Shown here: piece after piece, positions 33,613 to 42,666 of the stretch | How positions within the stretch are numbered: the first letter of the stretch is position 1 | How the letters are laid out: each line of letters begins with the position of its first letter | Source: Claveliimonas ammoniilytica | GTDB lineage: Bacteria; Bacillota; Clostridia; Lachnospirales; Lachnospiraceae | Assembly (NCBI RefSeq): GCF_025567415.1 | Contig: NZ_JAOQJV010000003.1 | Location: 144,885-208,884, forward strand | Length of the DNA: 64,000 nt | Reading direction: 5' to 3' | The notes under the pieces: generated by a model | What the model saw: only the letters and a program-made list of their open reading frames with translations | What the model was told of the DNA's origin: nothing | Database searches by the model: none | Program-made: the position numbers and the translations under genes

Positions 33613-34542
33613 TTATCGGATAATCGTTCCTGTCTTTCCTTTCAGTCCTTCCATCAATTTATCATAAGATGTAATGATGGCTTCTCTGCCTTCCCGCTGC
33701 TCGATAAATTCTACCGATGCACGGAACTTCGGAAGCATGTTGTAGACACCAAAATGTCCCTCTTCCATGTACTGCTTTGCTTCCTCTACGGTAATCTCTC
33801 CGAGTTCTTCTTCATTCTCTTTACCCAGATTGATACATACCTTTTCAACGCTGGTCAGAATGATCAGTTCATCTGCGTCCAGTTCTTCTGCAAGCTTACC
33901 TGCTGCCAGGTCTTTTTCAATTACAGCACTGGCGCCTTTCAGACGGTGATCCTGTTCCAGTACCGGAATACCACCGCCTCCGCATGCGATAACTACCTGA
34001 TCTGCATTGACCAGGGTCTTGATTGCCTCAATCTCAACAATACTAACCGGATTCGGTGCAGATACAACTCTTCGGAATCCCTTACCCGGTTCTTCTACTA
34101 CATAGTTACCTTTCTTACGTTCTGCTGCGGCATCCTCTGCCGACATATATCTTCCAAGCACCTTGGTCGGTGTATAAAATGCTTCATCATAAGGATCTAC
34201 CGTTACCTGTGTCAGGATCGTACTGACAGTACGGAAAATGCCTCTGTCCAAAAGCTCTGTGCGGATTGCATTCTGAAGGTCATATCCGATATATCCCTGG
34301 CTCATAGCCGAACATACGGACATTGGGGCCTGTGTGTAATCGGTATGGCTTTTGCCAAACTCATTCAATGCTGTATGGATCATGCCCAGCTGCGGTGCAT
34401 TACTATGTGTGATCGCTACCTGATATCCTTCTTCGATCAGATCTGCGATCATGCCTGCTGAACGCTTAACTGCTTCCTTCTGCTCTGGAAGTGTTGTTCC
34501 CAGTGCTCTGTGTCCTAATGCTACAACCACTTTCTTCTTCAT
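33613..34542 (-). CDS. arcC: Carbamate kinase
   Basis: This 309-residue amino-acid-kinase-fold enzyme makes ATP and carbamate from carbamoyl phosphate and ADP. VVIACGGGGIPV, ITHSNAPQLG and YIGYDLQNAIRTEL are family blocks. The N-terminal loop reads ALGHRALG instead of the usual GGNAL. No arginine deiminase or transcarbamylase gene is adjacent, so it may serve another catabolic path such as ureide or allantoin use. Confidence 0.92.
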   Translation of the reverse strand: MKKKVVVALGHRALGTTLPEQKEAVKRSAGMIADLIEEGYQVAITHSNAPQLGMIHTALNEFGKSHTDYTQAPMSVCSAMSQGYIGYDLQNAIRTELLDRGIFRTVSTILTQVTVDPYDEAFYTPTKVLGRYMSAEDAAAERKKGNYVVEEPGKGFRRVVSAPNPVSIVEIEAIKTLVNADQVVIACGGGGIPVLEQDHRLKGASAVIEKDLAAGKLAEELDADELIILTSVEKVCINLGKENEEELGEITVEEAKQYMEEGHFGVYNMLPKFRASVEFIEQREGREAIITSYDKLMEGLKGKTGTIIR

Positions 34543-34623
34543 CTATCTGTCTCCTTTATCTTCATTAAAATCTATGCATTATGTATGTAGTAATAATAAT
34601 ATCTGCGATTATGAAATGCAAGT

Positions 34624-35421
34624 CTAAAGATTCAGCACATCCTGTACGCTATAGAATCCAGGACCTTTATCTTCCAGATATGCCGCACAGTCGCAGGCTC
34701 CTCTTGCAAAACATTCCCAGTTATAGGTGTGATGTGTGATCTCCAGGCGTTCACCCATGCATCCGAAAAATACGGTATGGCTGCTCGGAATATTACCGGC
34801 TCTCAAAGAATGATATCCAATGGTTCCCTTCTCTCTCGGCGACTCACCTTCGCGTCCGTATACTGCGATATCAGAAAGCTCTTTGCCCATAGCATGTGCC
34901 ATAATCTCTCCCATCTCTTTGGAAGTTCCGCTCGGAGCATCCTTCTTCCACTGATCATGCATTTCCAAAATCTCAATATCTGCATCTTCACCCAGTGTCT
35001 TAGTTACCATCTCCAGCAGCTTATTCATAATATTCACAAGCTTGGAAGTGTTCGCTGCATAAAGCATCGGGATTGTCTTCGCTGCTTCTTTAAATCTTGC
35101 AAATTCCTCTTCGCTGAAGCCTGTCGTACCACATACCAATGCCTTGCCATGCTTCACTGCCAGATCCAATACCTTCAGGGCATTCTCCCTGGTAGAAAAA
35201 TCTATGATCACATCACAACCATCGATTACAGCCGCCAGATCATCTACTACCGGAACGCCGAGATTACGTCCGATCAATGCGACCATCCCCAGATCCTGTC
35301 CCACATAATCTCTGCCTGCCGGTGCAACACCAGCCACCAGCTCCATATCGTCACGTTCAGCTGCCACCTGTGTGATCAGCTTTCCCATCTTACCTCTAGG
35401 TCCAATTACTATCACTTTCAT
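34624..35421 (-). CDS. dapB: 4-hydroxy-tetrahydrodipicolinate reductase
   Basis: The 265-residue enzyme of lysine/diaminopimelate synthesis has the nucleotide motif GPRGKMGKLI, IIDFSTREN, CGTTGFSEEEF and the catalytic segment EMHDQWKKDAPSGTSKEMG. The last reads EMHDQW where many homologues have two His. ATG 35421 is preferred to an earlier in-frame codon because GAGAGGAG lies 8 nt upstream. Confidence 0.93.
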   Translation of the reverse strand: MKVIVIGPRGKMGKLITQVAAERDDMELVAGVAPAGRDYVGQDLGMVALIGRNLGVPVVDDLAAVIDGCDVIIDFSTRENALKVLDLAVKHGKALVCGTTGFSEEEFARFKEAAKTIPMLYAANTSKLVNIMNKLLEMVTKTLGEDADIEILEMHDQWKKDAPSGTSKEMGEIMAHAMGKELSDIAVYGREGESPREKGTIGYHSLRAGNIPSSHTVFFGCMGERLEITHHTYNWECFARGACDCAAYLEDKGPGFYSVQDVLNL

Positions 35422-35531
35422 AATACAGACTCCTCTCACATTAAATGAAACACCATGTCCGGTATCTATCGATTCTCATGCGTTCAGTATAACACAAAAG
35501 AGTGGGTTTGGGGCAGTCTGAGGCAGATTTT

Positions 35532-35642
35532 TTATCCCAGTCCCACCACTTCCGGATCATGTGTAAATGCCTAGAACGTTGCTGTTGCATTCTTAAAGTA
35601 GAACACTTCTGCATCTTTCAAAAACTCAACTACTCTTTCCAT
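35532..35642 (-). pseudogene. Remnant of a pyridoxamine-phosphate-oxidase-like (PPOX) flavoprotein
   Basis: With a good Shine-Dalgarno (GGAGGAG) the frame starts MERVVEFLKDA, the N-terminus of PPOX-type proteins. It then jumps to EVFYFKNATATF, a TAG stop (35571-35573), and AFTHDPEVVGLG up to TAA at 35532. The second part matches the family C-terminus (x-EVLYxKDATATFYSFTD-like). About 90 central residues are deleted and the Tyr after ATATF has become a stop. Confidence 0.75.
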
Positions 35643-35668
35643 AAATTGCTCCTCCATATATTTTATAT

Positions 35669-36889
35669 TTAATAACACTTCTTACAAGGTGTTAATCCCT
35701 TTGCTTCTGCCTCCGAACGGGACATCTGTGTTGCCGCATCCGGGTTCATGGTACCACAATTATTCCGGCTGTGGTACTTGCTGCCTGTAGCAGATACCCA
35801 TACCTGATCTTCAGTACCCACATCCTGCGTATCTGCTGTCTGACTCTGCACTGCCTGACTTTGTACCGATTCGCTGCTTTCCGCTTTGCTTTCTGATCCC
35901 ACAGCCTGAGTTCCCTGATCCTCTGCATCTCCCGGCGTGTAATCATTACACGGCTCTGTACTCCATGTCAGATTTGTGCCATCACTTGTGACTGTAATAG
36001 TTCCCTGTTTGTCTGTACGATACACCTGGATATCCATGCTTTCCAGTTTATCCATAGTATCTTTATCCGGATGCCCATACTGATTATCCTGTCCACAGCT
36101 TATGACTGCATATTCCGGAACTGTCTTCTGCAGGAAATCCCAGGACGTTGCTGTCGCTGATCCATGATGTCCCGGAACCAGCACATCACAGTCCAGATCA
36201 ATCCCGGAATTACACATTGCTGCCTCACTGGATGCTTCCGCATCCCCTGTAAATATAAAGCTGTTGCTTCCATTTGTCAGCTTGATTGCTACCGAATTAT
36301 TATTACTTCCATTCGGATCGGTTTCTGCCGGTGCCAGTATCTGGAATGAACCACTTCCAAAGGAAAATGTAGTTCCGACTTCCGGATGCTCCATTTCCAG
36401 TCCCTTCTCGTCCACCGTATTTACAAAAGAAGTATATAATTTACTGTCATGTACATAATCACTGGATATCACATGATCGACTTCAAATGCATTCAAACAA
36501 CCAATTAATCCCGCCATGTGATCCGAATCATAATGCGAAGAGATCAGATAATCAATCTTGGATACATTCTGTTCTTTCAGATATGAAACCACAAAGCTTG
36601 ACGTCGAACGGTCACCGCCATCGTAGATCATCGTCTGTCCCTCTGACTGTACCAATATCGACAGACCTTGTCCTACATCCAGAAAATGTACCGTCATATC
36701 CCCTGCTTCGCTGTCATCCACAGACTTGTCTTCTGATGTATCATCCTGAGTTGATGAACTATCGGTCTCCTTACTTTCTTTTTGATATAGCTTCGTATCA
36801 GCTTTATCTGTGCCGCATGCGCCAAGCAGACACATCATAACCAGTGCCAGAATTGATGCCATACATCTCTTTTTCATTCTGTTTTTCAC
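35669..36889 (-). CDS. MBL-fold (ComEC C-terminal-like) lipoprotein
   Basis: The 406-residue product begins with a lipoprotein signal (LALVMMCLLGAC, Cys about 23). A metallo-beta-lactamase domain follows (HFLDVGQGLSILV, SHYDSDHMAGL, FTGDAEASSE, VPGHHGSA), similar to the ComEC C-terminal nuclease-like domain, then a Ser/Gln-rich linker and a terminal Cys motif (KYHSRNNCG with CKKCY). It would act outside the membrane, perhaps on DNA or nucleotides. The GTG start has GGGAGG 7 nt upstream; the upstream in-frame ATG has no such signal. Confidence 0.85.
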   Translation of the reverse strand: MKNRMKKRCMASILALVMMCLLGACGTDKADTKLYQKESKETDSSSTQDDTSEDKSVDDSEAGDMTVHFLDVGQGLSILVQSEGQTMIYDGGDRSTSSFVVSYLKEQNVSKIDYLISSHYDSDHMAGLIGCLNAFEVDHVISSDYVHDSKLYTSFVNTVDEKGLEMEHPEVGTTFSFGSGSFQILAPAETDPNGSNNNSVAIKLTNGSNSFIFTGDAEASSEAAMCNSGIDLDCDVLVPGHHGSATATSWDFLQKTVPEYAVISCGQDNQYGHPDKDTMDKLESMDIQVYRTDKQGTITVTSDGTNLTWSTEPCNDYTPGDAEDQGTQAVGSESKAESSESVQSQAVQSQTADTQDVGTEDQVWVSATGSKYHSRNNCGTMNPDAATQMSRSEAEAKGLTPCKKCY

Positions 36890-36925
36890 ATCTATTCCTC
36901 CCCAAATGAATATATACTGGTGTTT

Positions 36926-36990
36926 CAGGGTCTTGCATCCACTTATGCGCAGACTCATGTGGATTCAGGCCTTTTACCCGTTATCATATA
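36926..36990. repeat. Right half-copy of the MITE-like element
   Basis: The block CATCCACTTATG-x8-CTCATGTGGATT and the following CCTTTTACCC..ATCATA match the right half of the full element at 46260-46457 (46395-46457). It is a short hairpin with no coding content, lying upstream of the MBL lipoprotein gene. Confidence 0.7.
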
Positions 36991-37046
36991 TTATAACACT
37001 TTGACCGAATAGCGGAAATATCACAGATTTTTTTGCATATAAAAAA

Positions 37047-37116
37047 GCAGATAACGGGAGTCGAACCCGCCTCTCCGGCTTGGGAAGCCGGCGTTCTACC
37101 GATGAACCATATCTGC
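37047..37116 (-). tRNA. tRNA-Gly (CCC)
   Basis: The minus strand begins GCAGATA and ends TATCTGC (7-bp acceptor). It has a D-arm, a CCGGC/GCCGG anticodon stem with loop TTCCCAA (anticodon CCC), and a T-arm with GGTTCGACTCC. CCA is not encoded. Confidence 0.95.
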
Positions 37117-37176
37117 ATGTGCCGTCTGTGCAACACTTATATTCTTTATGAATTTGTTTGAAACTTTATGTCTAAT

Positions 37177-37623
37177 CTATAACCGATCCGAATCCAACAC
37201 AATCGTGAATGGTCCGTCATTGGTCAGGCTGACTTTCATGTCCGCGCCAAAGCTCCCTTTTTCTACTGTCTCTACAGATTCTTTACATTTGGCAATGATG
37301 TATTCATACATCTCATTAGCCATATCCGGCTTACCTGCTTCGATGAAGCTTGGACGGTTACCCTTTTTACAGTTAGCATACAATGTAAACTGTGATATCA
37401 GAAGCAGGCTTCCGCCTACCGCATCCAGCGACAGGTTGGTCTTGCCCTCCTCATCTTCAAATATACGCAGACCGATCATCTTCTTGATCATCTTATCTGC
37501 AATCTCCTTAGTATCGGAGTCAGCCACTCCGATCAATACCATGAACCCTTTCCCGATCTCACCAATCGTCTCTCCGTCTACTTTTACATCTGCATGTGTT
37601 ACTCTCTGAATTACAAATCTCAT
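37177..37623 (-). CDS. dtd: D-aminoacyl-tRNA deacylase
   Basis: This 148-residue enzyme removes D-amino acids from tRNA. It shows MRFVIQRVTHADVKVDGETI, GGSLLLISQFTLYANCKKGN (SQFTL catalytic Thr region) and the C-terminal MKVSLTNDGPFTIVLDS (NDGP in place of the more usual NxGP). It starts right after the carD stop. Confidence 0.96.
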   Translation of the reverse strand: MRFVIQRVTHADVKVDGETIGEIGKGFMVLIGVADSDTKEIADKMIKKMIGLRIFEDEEGKTNLSLDAVGGSLLLISQFTLYANCKKGNRPSFIEAGKPDMANEMYEYIIAKCKESVETVEKGSFGADMKVSLTNDGPFTIVLDSDRL

Positions 37624-38127
37624 TTACTGAACCTCTATCTTATCTATAATGTAGCCTTCCACCGCTTTGCGGTCAATACCGAGAGAGATTGCCAGTTCGC
37701 CGTAAAGATTGTCCTCCGCAGTGCGCAGAAAACGCTCATCACTTGCTGTAACCTTCTTTCCCTTCGACAGCCGCAGCTGCTTTCTGGCATACAGAGTCTT
37801 GAGTATCTTTACCCATTCTCTGTTGTCACAGGTCTTAAATGCCTGTTTAAATATATCGTCCTTACGCTTTTCATTGTCTATCTGAATCGGATCGATCTCT
37901 GTCATATGGGCGATCAGATCTTCTGCTTCCTCTTTCGTAATAACCGGACGCATGATAATCTTATCACTGTCAGCCGGAACATACAATACGCCTCCACGAG
38001 AATACACCTGAGATAACGTATAATAATCCTTATTGCCTGAAGCCTCTGACAATTTTAGTTTCCCAATGTCTTCCACTCTGCACACACCATGCTGACCACA
38101 TACAATATACGTTCCTATCTCAAACAT
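37624..38127 (-). CDS. CarD family transcriptional regulator
   Basis: This 167-residue protein has the CarD/CdnL N-terminal RNA-polymerase-binding Tudor-like domain (MFEIGTYIVCGQHGVCRVED, YYTLSQVYSRGGVLYVPAD) and a helical C-terminal domain. It probably binds the RNAP beta subunit and modulates initiation. It is contiguous with dtd. Confidence 0.92.
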   Translation of the reverse strand: MFEIGTYIVCGQHGVCRVEDIGKLKLSEASGNKDYYTLSQVYSRGGVLYVPADSDKIIMRPVITKEEAEDLIAHMTEIDPIQIDNEKRKDDIFKQAFKTCDNREWVKILKTLYARKQLRLSKGKKVTASDERFLRTAEDNLYGELAISLGIDRKAVEGYIIDKIEVQ

Positions 38128-38266
38128 TCTAATTCTCCTTTCTGCTATGTTTCAACTGATATCCTTTCTATATATCCATTAGTTTCAGACAGAAAATTCC
38201 AGTTTCCGCCTTTATATACTATATTAGCAGATTTTTGTTTGTTTTGTAAGAACTTTTTTTCTTTTT

Positions 38267-39190
38267 TTATATTTCAACGCAATTGTCTATACATTTTCTT
38301 TCTGTATTTTTGGTCGGAATCTGTGCAAGTATGATTGCCACAAACATCAACACACAGCCAATTCCTTCTCTTGCTGTCAGCGTCTGCCCGAGGAGCACCC
38401 ATCCTGAAAGTACGGAAATGCTGGATTCCAGGCTTAAGATCAATGACGCCACTGCCGGATTCATACCTTTCTGTCCAATGATCTGAACTGTATATGCAAC
38501 ACCACTGGACATAACACCGGCATAAAGGATCGGTCCCGCCGTTTTGATCACTGCATCAAAAGTCACGGTTTCCAGTATCAGCATAAATGGTACCGACAGC
38601 ACACCTACTACCATAAACTGGATACAGGACATTTTCACATTGTCCGTCTTTGGTGCAAAATGATCAATAACCAAAATATGCATCGTATATACTACTGCGC
38701 ACAAAAAGATATAGATATCACCTTTTCCTAATGAGAATCCGTCTGTGATACATAAAAAATACAGTCCCACCACTGCAAGCGCTACTGCCATCCAGACTTT
38801 CCATCCAACTTTCTTCTTTAAGAAAATACCAAATACCGGCACAAGTACAATATAAAAAGCGGTAATAAATCCACATTTTCCCACACTGGTATACTGCATA
38901 CCAATCTGCTGCAGGGTACTTGCCACAAACAGGCACAACCCACAGCAAATCCCTCCGATCCACAATACTTTTCTGTCTCTCTGCGGTTCGTTCTGTTCTA
39001 CTGCTTCTGATCTGCGATTGATTTTATTTAATAAGAAAATGCACGGAAGCAATGCCAGACTTCCGACAAAATTACGGATTCCGTTGAAGCCAAACGGTCC
39101 GAGATATTCCATGCCTACGCTCTGCGCCACAAACGCAGTTCCCCATATAAATGCTGCTGTGAATAATAATACAGCATTCTTTGTCTTCAT
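38267..39190 (-). CDS. DMT/EamA family transporter
   Basis: This 307-residue protein has ten predicted membrane segments in two EamA repeats (FTAAFIWGTAFVAQSVGMEY; VMSSGVAYTVQIIGQKGMNP; SLESSISVLSGWVLLGQTLT). It is a drug/metabolite-type exporter of unknown substrate. Confidence 0.92.
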   Translation of the reverse strand: MKTKNAVLLFTAAFIWGTAFVAQSVGMEYLGPFGFNGIRNFVGSLALLPCIFLLNKINRRSEAVEQNEPQRDRKVLWIGGICCGLCLFVASTLQQIGMQYTSVGKCGFITAFYIVLVPVFGIFLKKKVGWKVWMAVALAVVGLYFLCITDGFSLGKGDIYIFLCAVVYTMHILVIDHFAPKTDNVKMSCIQFMVVGVLSVPFMLILETVTFDAVIKTAGPILYAGVMSSGVAYTVQIIGQKGMNPAVASLILSLESSISVLSGWVLLGQTLTAREGIGCVLMFVAIILAQIPTKNTERKCIDNCVEI

Positions 39191-39332
39191 ATCGTCTCAT
39201 TCCTCCTGTTATTTCTTTAATCTAATGCCATTCGTTCTATCTTACCATATCTGTATAAAAATACAAAGTATTACATTCTTTTATTTGCATATCAAATCAA
39301 GTATAATAAACCTACATATGGAGGACATGCTT

Positions 39333-41552
39333 ATGAACATTACATTTCACAAATCAACAGGTATTTTTCACTTATATAACAACGACATCAGTTACCTTAT
39401 GATGATTCTGCCAAATGGTCAGATAGGACAGTTATATTTCGGTGCAGCAATCCGAGACCGGGAAGATTTCTCGCATCTCTTAGAGACTTGCTACCGCACC
39501 AATTCTGCATACTATTCCGAGGAACTGAACACCATGTGTCTGGAACATCTAAAACAGGAATATCCGGTATACGGCACTTCTGATTTCCGTGAGCCGGCAG
39601 TAGAAGTGATCCAGGAAAATGGCAGTCATCTGTCAGATTTTCAATATAAGGGATACCGCATTGAACACGGCAAACCGCATCTTCCGGGGCTTCCTGCCAC
39701 TTACACCGAAGATGATTCCGAAGCAATGACTTTGTTTTTGGTATTAAAAGATCCGGTGACCGGACTGATGGCAGAACTTCTTTATACCATTTTCAATCAG
39801 GGTGGCATTATCGCCCGCAGTGTACATTTTGTCAATCAGGGGACGGAAATTCTGCACCTTGGCCGCGCCATGAGCCTTTCTCTGGATCTTCCTGATTCCA
39901 ATTATCAGTGGATGCAGTTCTCCGGTGCATGGGGCAGAGAGCGTTATCTTCATACCCGCGAACTGGTTCCGGGCATCACTTCCATTGGCAGCACACGTGG
40001 TGCTTCTTCCCATGAGCACAATCCATTTGTGATCTTAAAACGACCGCATACCGATGAACTCCAGGGCGAAGCCATTGGATTCAGCCTGGTATACAGTGGT
40101 AATTTTCTTGCACAGGCAGAAGTAGATAACCAGAGCGTTACACGAATCCTGATGGGTATTCATCCGGATACTTTTGACTGGAAACTTTCCCCTGGTGCTG
40201 ACTTTCAGACACCTGAAGCTGTCATGGTCTACACCTCCTGCGGATTAAACCACTTAAGCCAGACCTTCCATAAGCTGTATCAGAAGCGCCTTGCCAGAGG
40301 ATACTGGCGCGACAGACCGCGTCCGATCCTGATCAATAACTGGGAAGCCACTTATTTTGACTTTACGGAAGAGAAACTGTTGGATATTGCCAGACGTGCC
40401 AAAGACTGTGGTGTAGAACTATTCGTACTGGATGATGGATGGTTCGGGGCACGGAGAAATTCCTTTGCCGGACTCGGTGACTGGACACCTAACAAAGAGC
40501 TGTTACCGGATGGTATCGCAGGATTGTCCGCAAAAGTAGAGGCGCTCGGCATGAAATTTGGTCTCTGGTTTGAGCCAGAAATGGTAAATGCAGACTCTGA
40601 TCTGTACCGTTCGCACCCGGACTGGCTACTTAAGACACCGCATCGGCATTCTTCCCTTACCAGACACCAGTATGTATTAGATTTTTCCAGAAATGATGTC
40701 GTGGAACATCTCTATCAACAGATGTCAGACCTCCTCCGGAATGCACATATTTCTTATATCAAATGGGATATGAACCGTTACATTACCGAATGCTATTCTG
40801 CACTTCTACCGGCAGACCGTCAGGGTGAAGTCTTCCATCGGTATATTCTCGGTGTATATGCACTGTATGAGAAGCTGACATCAGAATTCCCGGAAGTACT
40901 GTTTGAATCCTGCGCAAGCGGCGGTTCCCGCTTTGACCCGGGTATGCTCTACTATGCGCCACAGGGATGGACCAGCGACAATACCGATGCCGTTGACCGG
41001 CTGAAGATCCAATACGGAACTTCCTACTGCTATCCGATCAGTTCCATCGGAAGCCACGTGTCAGCCGTTCCTAACCATCAGCTTTTCCGGATCACTCCAT
41101 TGTCCACCCGTGCAAATGTGGCATATTTTGGAACATTCGGCTATGAACTGGATCTGAACACCCTGACTGATGAAGAACAGGCTGAAGTCCGCAGGCAGAC
41201 TACATTTATGAAAAAATGGAGACACTTGTTCCAGTTCGGTACTTTTTACCGGATTGCAAGTCCATTTGACGGTAATATCACAAGCTGGATGGTTGTAAGT
41301 GATGATCAGAAGACGGCAATTGTTGGCTGGTATAAGATACTTAATCAGACCAATGCTCCATTCAGCAGGATCCGTCTTTTGGGATTGAATCCCGATCTGT
41401 GTTACCATTTGAAAGACAGTACGCAGTCATTCTACGGTGACGAACTGATGCATGCAGGACTTTCAACTTCTGACTCTATGTGTGGTGAACTCATGGGACG
41501 GAAGCCAAGCTGCGACTTCGACTCCAGACTTTTCATCCTGCAGGCAGAATAA
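39333..41552 (+). CDS. GH36 alpha-galactosidase
   Basis: The 739-residue enzyme of glycoside hydrolase family 36 cleaves alpha-1,6-galactosides such as raffinose and melibiose. An N-terminal beta domain is followed by the TIM barrel with VLDDGWFGARR, LWFEPEMVNADSDL, the nucleophile in YIKWDMNRY and the acid/base region WTSDNTDAVDRLKIQYG. No signal peptide is seen, so it is cytoplasmic. ATG 39333 has GGAGG 8 nt upstream; the frame extends further upstream but overlaps the divergent transporter. A TATAAT lies at 39302-39307 without a good -35. Confidence 0.95.
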   Translation: MNITFHKSTGIFHLYNNDISYLMMILPNGQIGQLYFGAAIRDREDFSHLLETCYRTNSAYYSEELNTMCLEHLKQEYPVYGTSDFREPAVEVIQENGSHLSDFQYKGYRIEHGKPHLPGLPATYTEDDSEAMTLFLVLKDPVTGLMAELLYTIFNQGGIIARSVHFVNQGTEILHLGRAMSLSLDLPDSNYQWMQFSGAWGRERYLHTRELVPGITSIGSTRGASSHEHNPFVILKRPHTDELQGEAIGFSLVYSGNFLAQAEVDNQSVTRILMGIHPDTFDWKLSPGADFQTPEAVMVYTSCGLNHLSQTFHKLYQKRLARGYWRDRPRPILINNWEATYFDFTEEKLLDIARRAKDCGVELFVLDDGWFGARRNSFAGLGDWTPNKELLPDGIAGLSAKVEALGMKFGLWFEPEMVNADSDLYRSHPDWLLKTPHRHSSLTRHQYVLDFSRNDVVEHLYQQMSDLLRNAHISYIKWDMNRYITECYSALLPADRQGEVFHRYILGVYALYEKLTSEFPEVLFESCASGGSRFDPGMLYYAPQGWTSDNTDAVDRLKIQYGTSYCYPISSIGSHVSAVPNHQLFRITPLSTRANVAYFGTFGYELDLNTLTDEEQAEVRRQTTFMKKWRHLFQFGTFYRIASPFDGNITSWMVVSDDQKTAIVGWYKILNQTNAPFSRIRLLGLNPDLCYHLKDSTQSFYGDELMHAGLSTSDSMCGELMGRKPSCDFDSRLFILQAE

Positions 41553-41557
41553 CGTTC

Positions 41558-41637
41558 CGCCTGACGGCTCGATGAACATTGGCCGCCCTATAGAAATCCG
41601 TGCAAGCACGATTTCTGCATGGCGGCTTATTGCACAA
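41558..41637. repeat. 80-bp palindromic intergenic repeat, copy 2
   Basis: It matches 18901-18980 at 76 of 80 positions, same plus-strand orientation. One change (A to G near the 3' arm) makes the outer stem a perfect GCCGCC/GGCGGC, so the fold is preserved. It again sits directly beside a terminator. Confidence 0.87.
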
Positions 41638-41680
41638 ACTGGCAGACAAGTCATCCAGACTTATCTGCCAGTGTTATTTT
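41638..41680. terminator. Bidirectional terminator between the GH36 gene and nrdG
   Basis: A 14-bp stem with one mismatch (41638-41651 with 41659-41672, ACTGGCAGA..TCTGCCAGT) is followed by GTTATTTT on the plus strand. Both converging genes end next to it. Confidence 0.75.
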
Positions 41681-41691
41681 ACATTTCCTTT

Positions 41692-42216
41692 TTATCTCTT
41701 TACAAGCTCATCGTAGCGTCCGACATCCTTGCCCTCTTTCAGGCAGATCAGCCGCTGGTTTCTGCTGCCACGGAATAAAAGTGTAATATCCTTTAATTCC
41801 TCTACAAACTCTCCGTCAACCAGCACATCAATATACGACAAAATCTCATCCGTCACATCTGTATGGACTTTGCCGCCTGGCTGCATATCCACATCGTACA
41901 GATATCCGGAATAACACCAGATATCCTTATTGGGATAAGTCTCTTTTACCCGCTTTATCAGTCTCGCCACTTCCGGCTGATTCTCCGGTTCAAAGGGTTC
42001 CCCGCCAAGGACACTTAGTCCCTGAATATAATCCGGCGCCAGGCTCTTAATCAGTGCATCTTCTGTCTCTTGTGTGTATGGCTGTCCGTAATCAAAATTC
42101 CATGTCTCCGCATTGAAACACCCCTTGCAATGGTGTCTGCATCCTGATACAAACAGGCTCACCCGGACGCCCGGTCCATCTGCAATATCATATGTTTTAA
42201 TATTTCCATAGTACAT
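41692..42216 (-). CDS. nrdG: Anaerobic ribonucleotide reductase activating protein
   Basis: This 174-residue radical SAM activase places the glycyl radical on NrdD. It has the cluster motif CRHHCKGC, GPGVRVSLFVSGC and the SAM-binding GGEPFEPEN. ATG 42216 is preferred (GGAGG 9 nt upstream). It lies 3' of nrdD, separated by about 450 bp of decayed DNA and a terminator, so it may not be co-transcribed with nrdD. Confidence 0.95.
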   Translation of the reverse strand: MYYGNIKTYDIADGPGVRVSLFVSGCRHHCKGCFNAETWNFDYGQPYTQETEDALIKSLAPDYIQGLSVLGGEPFEPENQPEVARLIKRVKETYPNKDIWCYSGYLYDVDMQPGGKVHTDVTDEILSYIDVLVDGEFVEELKDITLLFRGSRNQRLICLKEGKDVGRYDELVKR

Positions 42217-42308
42217 GCCTGTCATCCTCCATCTGCCTCTGTGTCTATTCATTATATCGATGTCGGGAAGATTGTGCAAGGTCTATCACGTCATGATATT
42301 GACATCCT

Positions 42309-42372
42309 TTATAATGCCCACGGATTGTTACGTGCTACGCACTCTCACAATCCTACCCGCTATTCGCCAAAG
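42309..42372. repeat. Left half-copy of the MITE-like element
   Basis: ATAATGCC..CGGATTGTT-CGTGCTACGCACT-CACAATCCT and the next TATTCGC match 46288-46345 of the full element. The hairpin GGATTGT/ACAATCC with GTGC/GCAC is kept. Confidence 0.7.
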
Positions 42373-42436
42373 TCTACCGCAAGACGGCATCTCTTCTGAA
42401 TCAGCTCTTTTGTCTTTAATGGTGTATATTCCATGG

Positions 42437-42585
42437 TCATTGATCAGTTATGACGTTACCGGCTCCTGAAAATCCTACGATACCGAAAATCTCTCCTTCA
42501 TCAATCTGAAAGTTCACATCATTCAGCACATGAACTGAATTCTTCTTCGTAAGGAAATGTTTGATTAGTTTCAGACTATACCAAA
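42437..42585 (-). pseudogene. Fragment of a MetN-like ABC transporter ATPase
   Basis: One minus-strand frame reads LKLIKHFLTKKNSVHVLNDV then NFQIDEGEIFGIVGFSGAG and soon stops. That is the start of a MetN-type ATPase up to the middle of Walker A (GFSGAGKST expected). No start codon is present and everything after Walker A is lost. It lies between nrdG and nrdD next to a half MITE copy. Confidence 0.75.
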
Positions 42586-42594
42586 AGTTTCATC

Positions 42595-42641
42595 TAAAAG
42601 AAAAGAGACGAACCACCCTAACGGTCATTCGTCTCTTTTAC
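42595..42641 (-). terminator. nrdD terminator
   Basis: AAAAGAGACGAA (42601-42612) pairs with TTCGTCTCTTTT (42628-42639) around a 15-nt loop. On the minus strand the T-rich tract TTTTCTTTT follows. It ends nrdD transcription 25 nt after the stop codon. Confidence 0.85.
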
Positions 42642-42666
42642 TCTCATCCTGTAAACGTCTATAAAA

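Noticed and set aside
33613..34542. Arginine deiminase operon
   Set aside because: Only carbamate kinase is present; neighbours are dapB and ylmC.
36926..36990. Riboswitch upstream of the MBL lipoprotein
   Set aside because: The hairpin matches half of the MITE-like repeat, which explains it.
39018..39332. Longer N-terminus for the alpha-galactosidase
   Set aside because: It would overlap the divergent transporter and its promoter region; GGAGG before ATG 39333 and the family start support the shorter protein.
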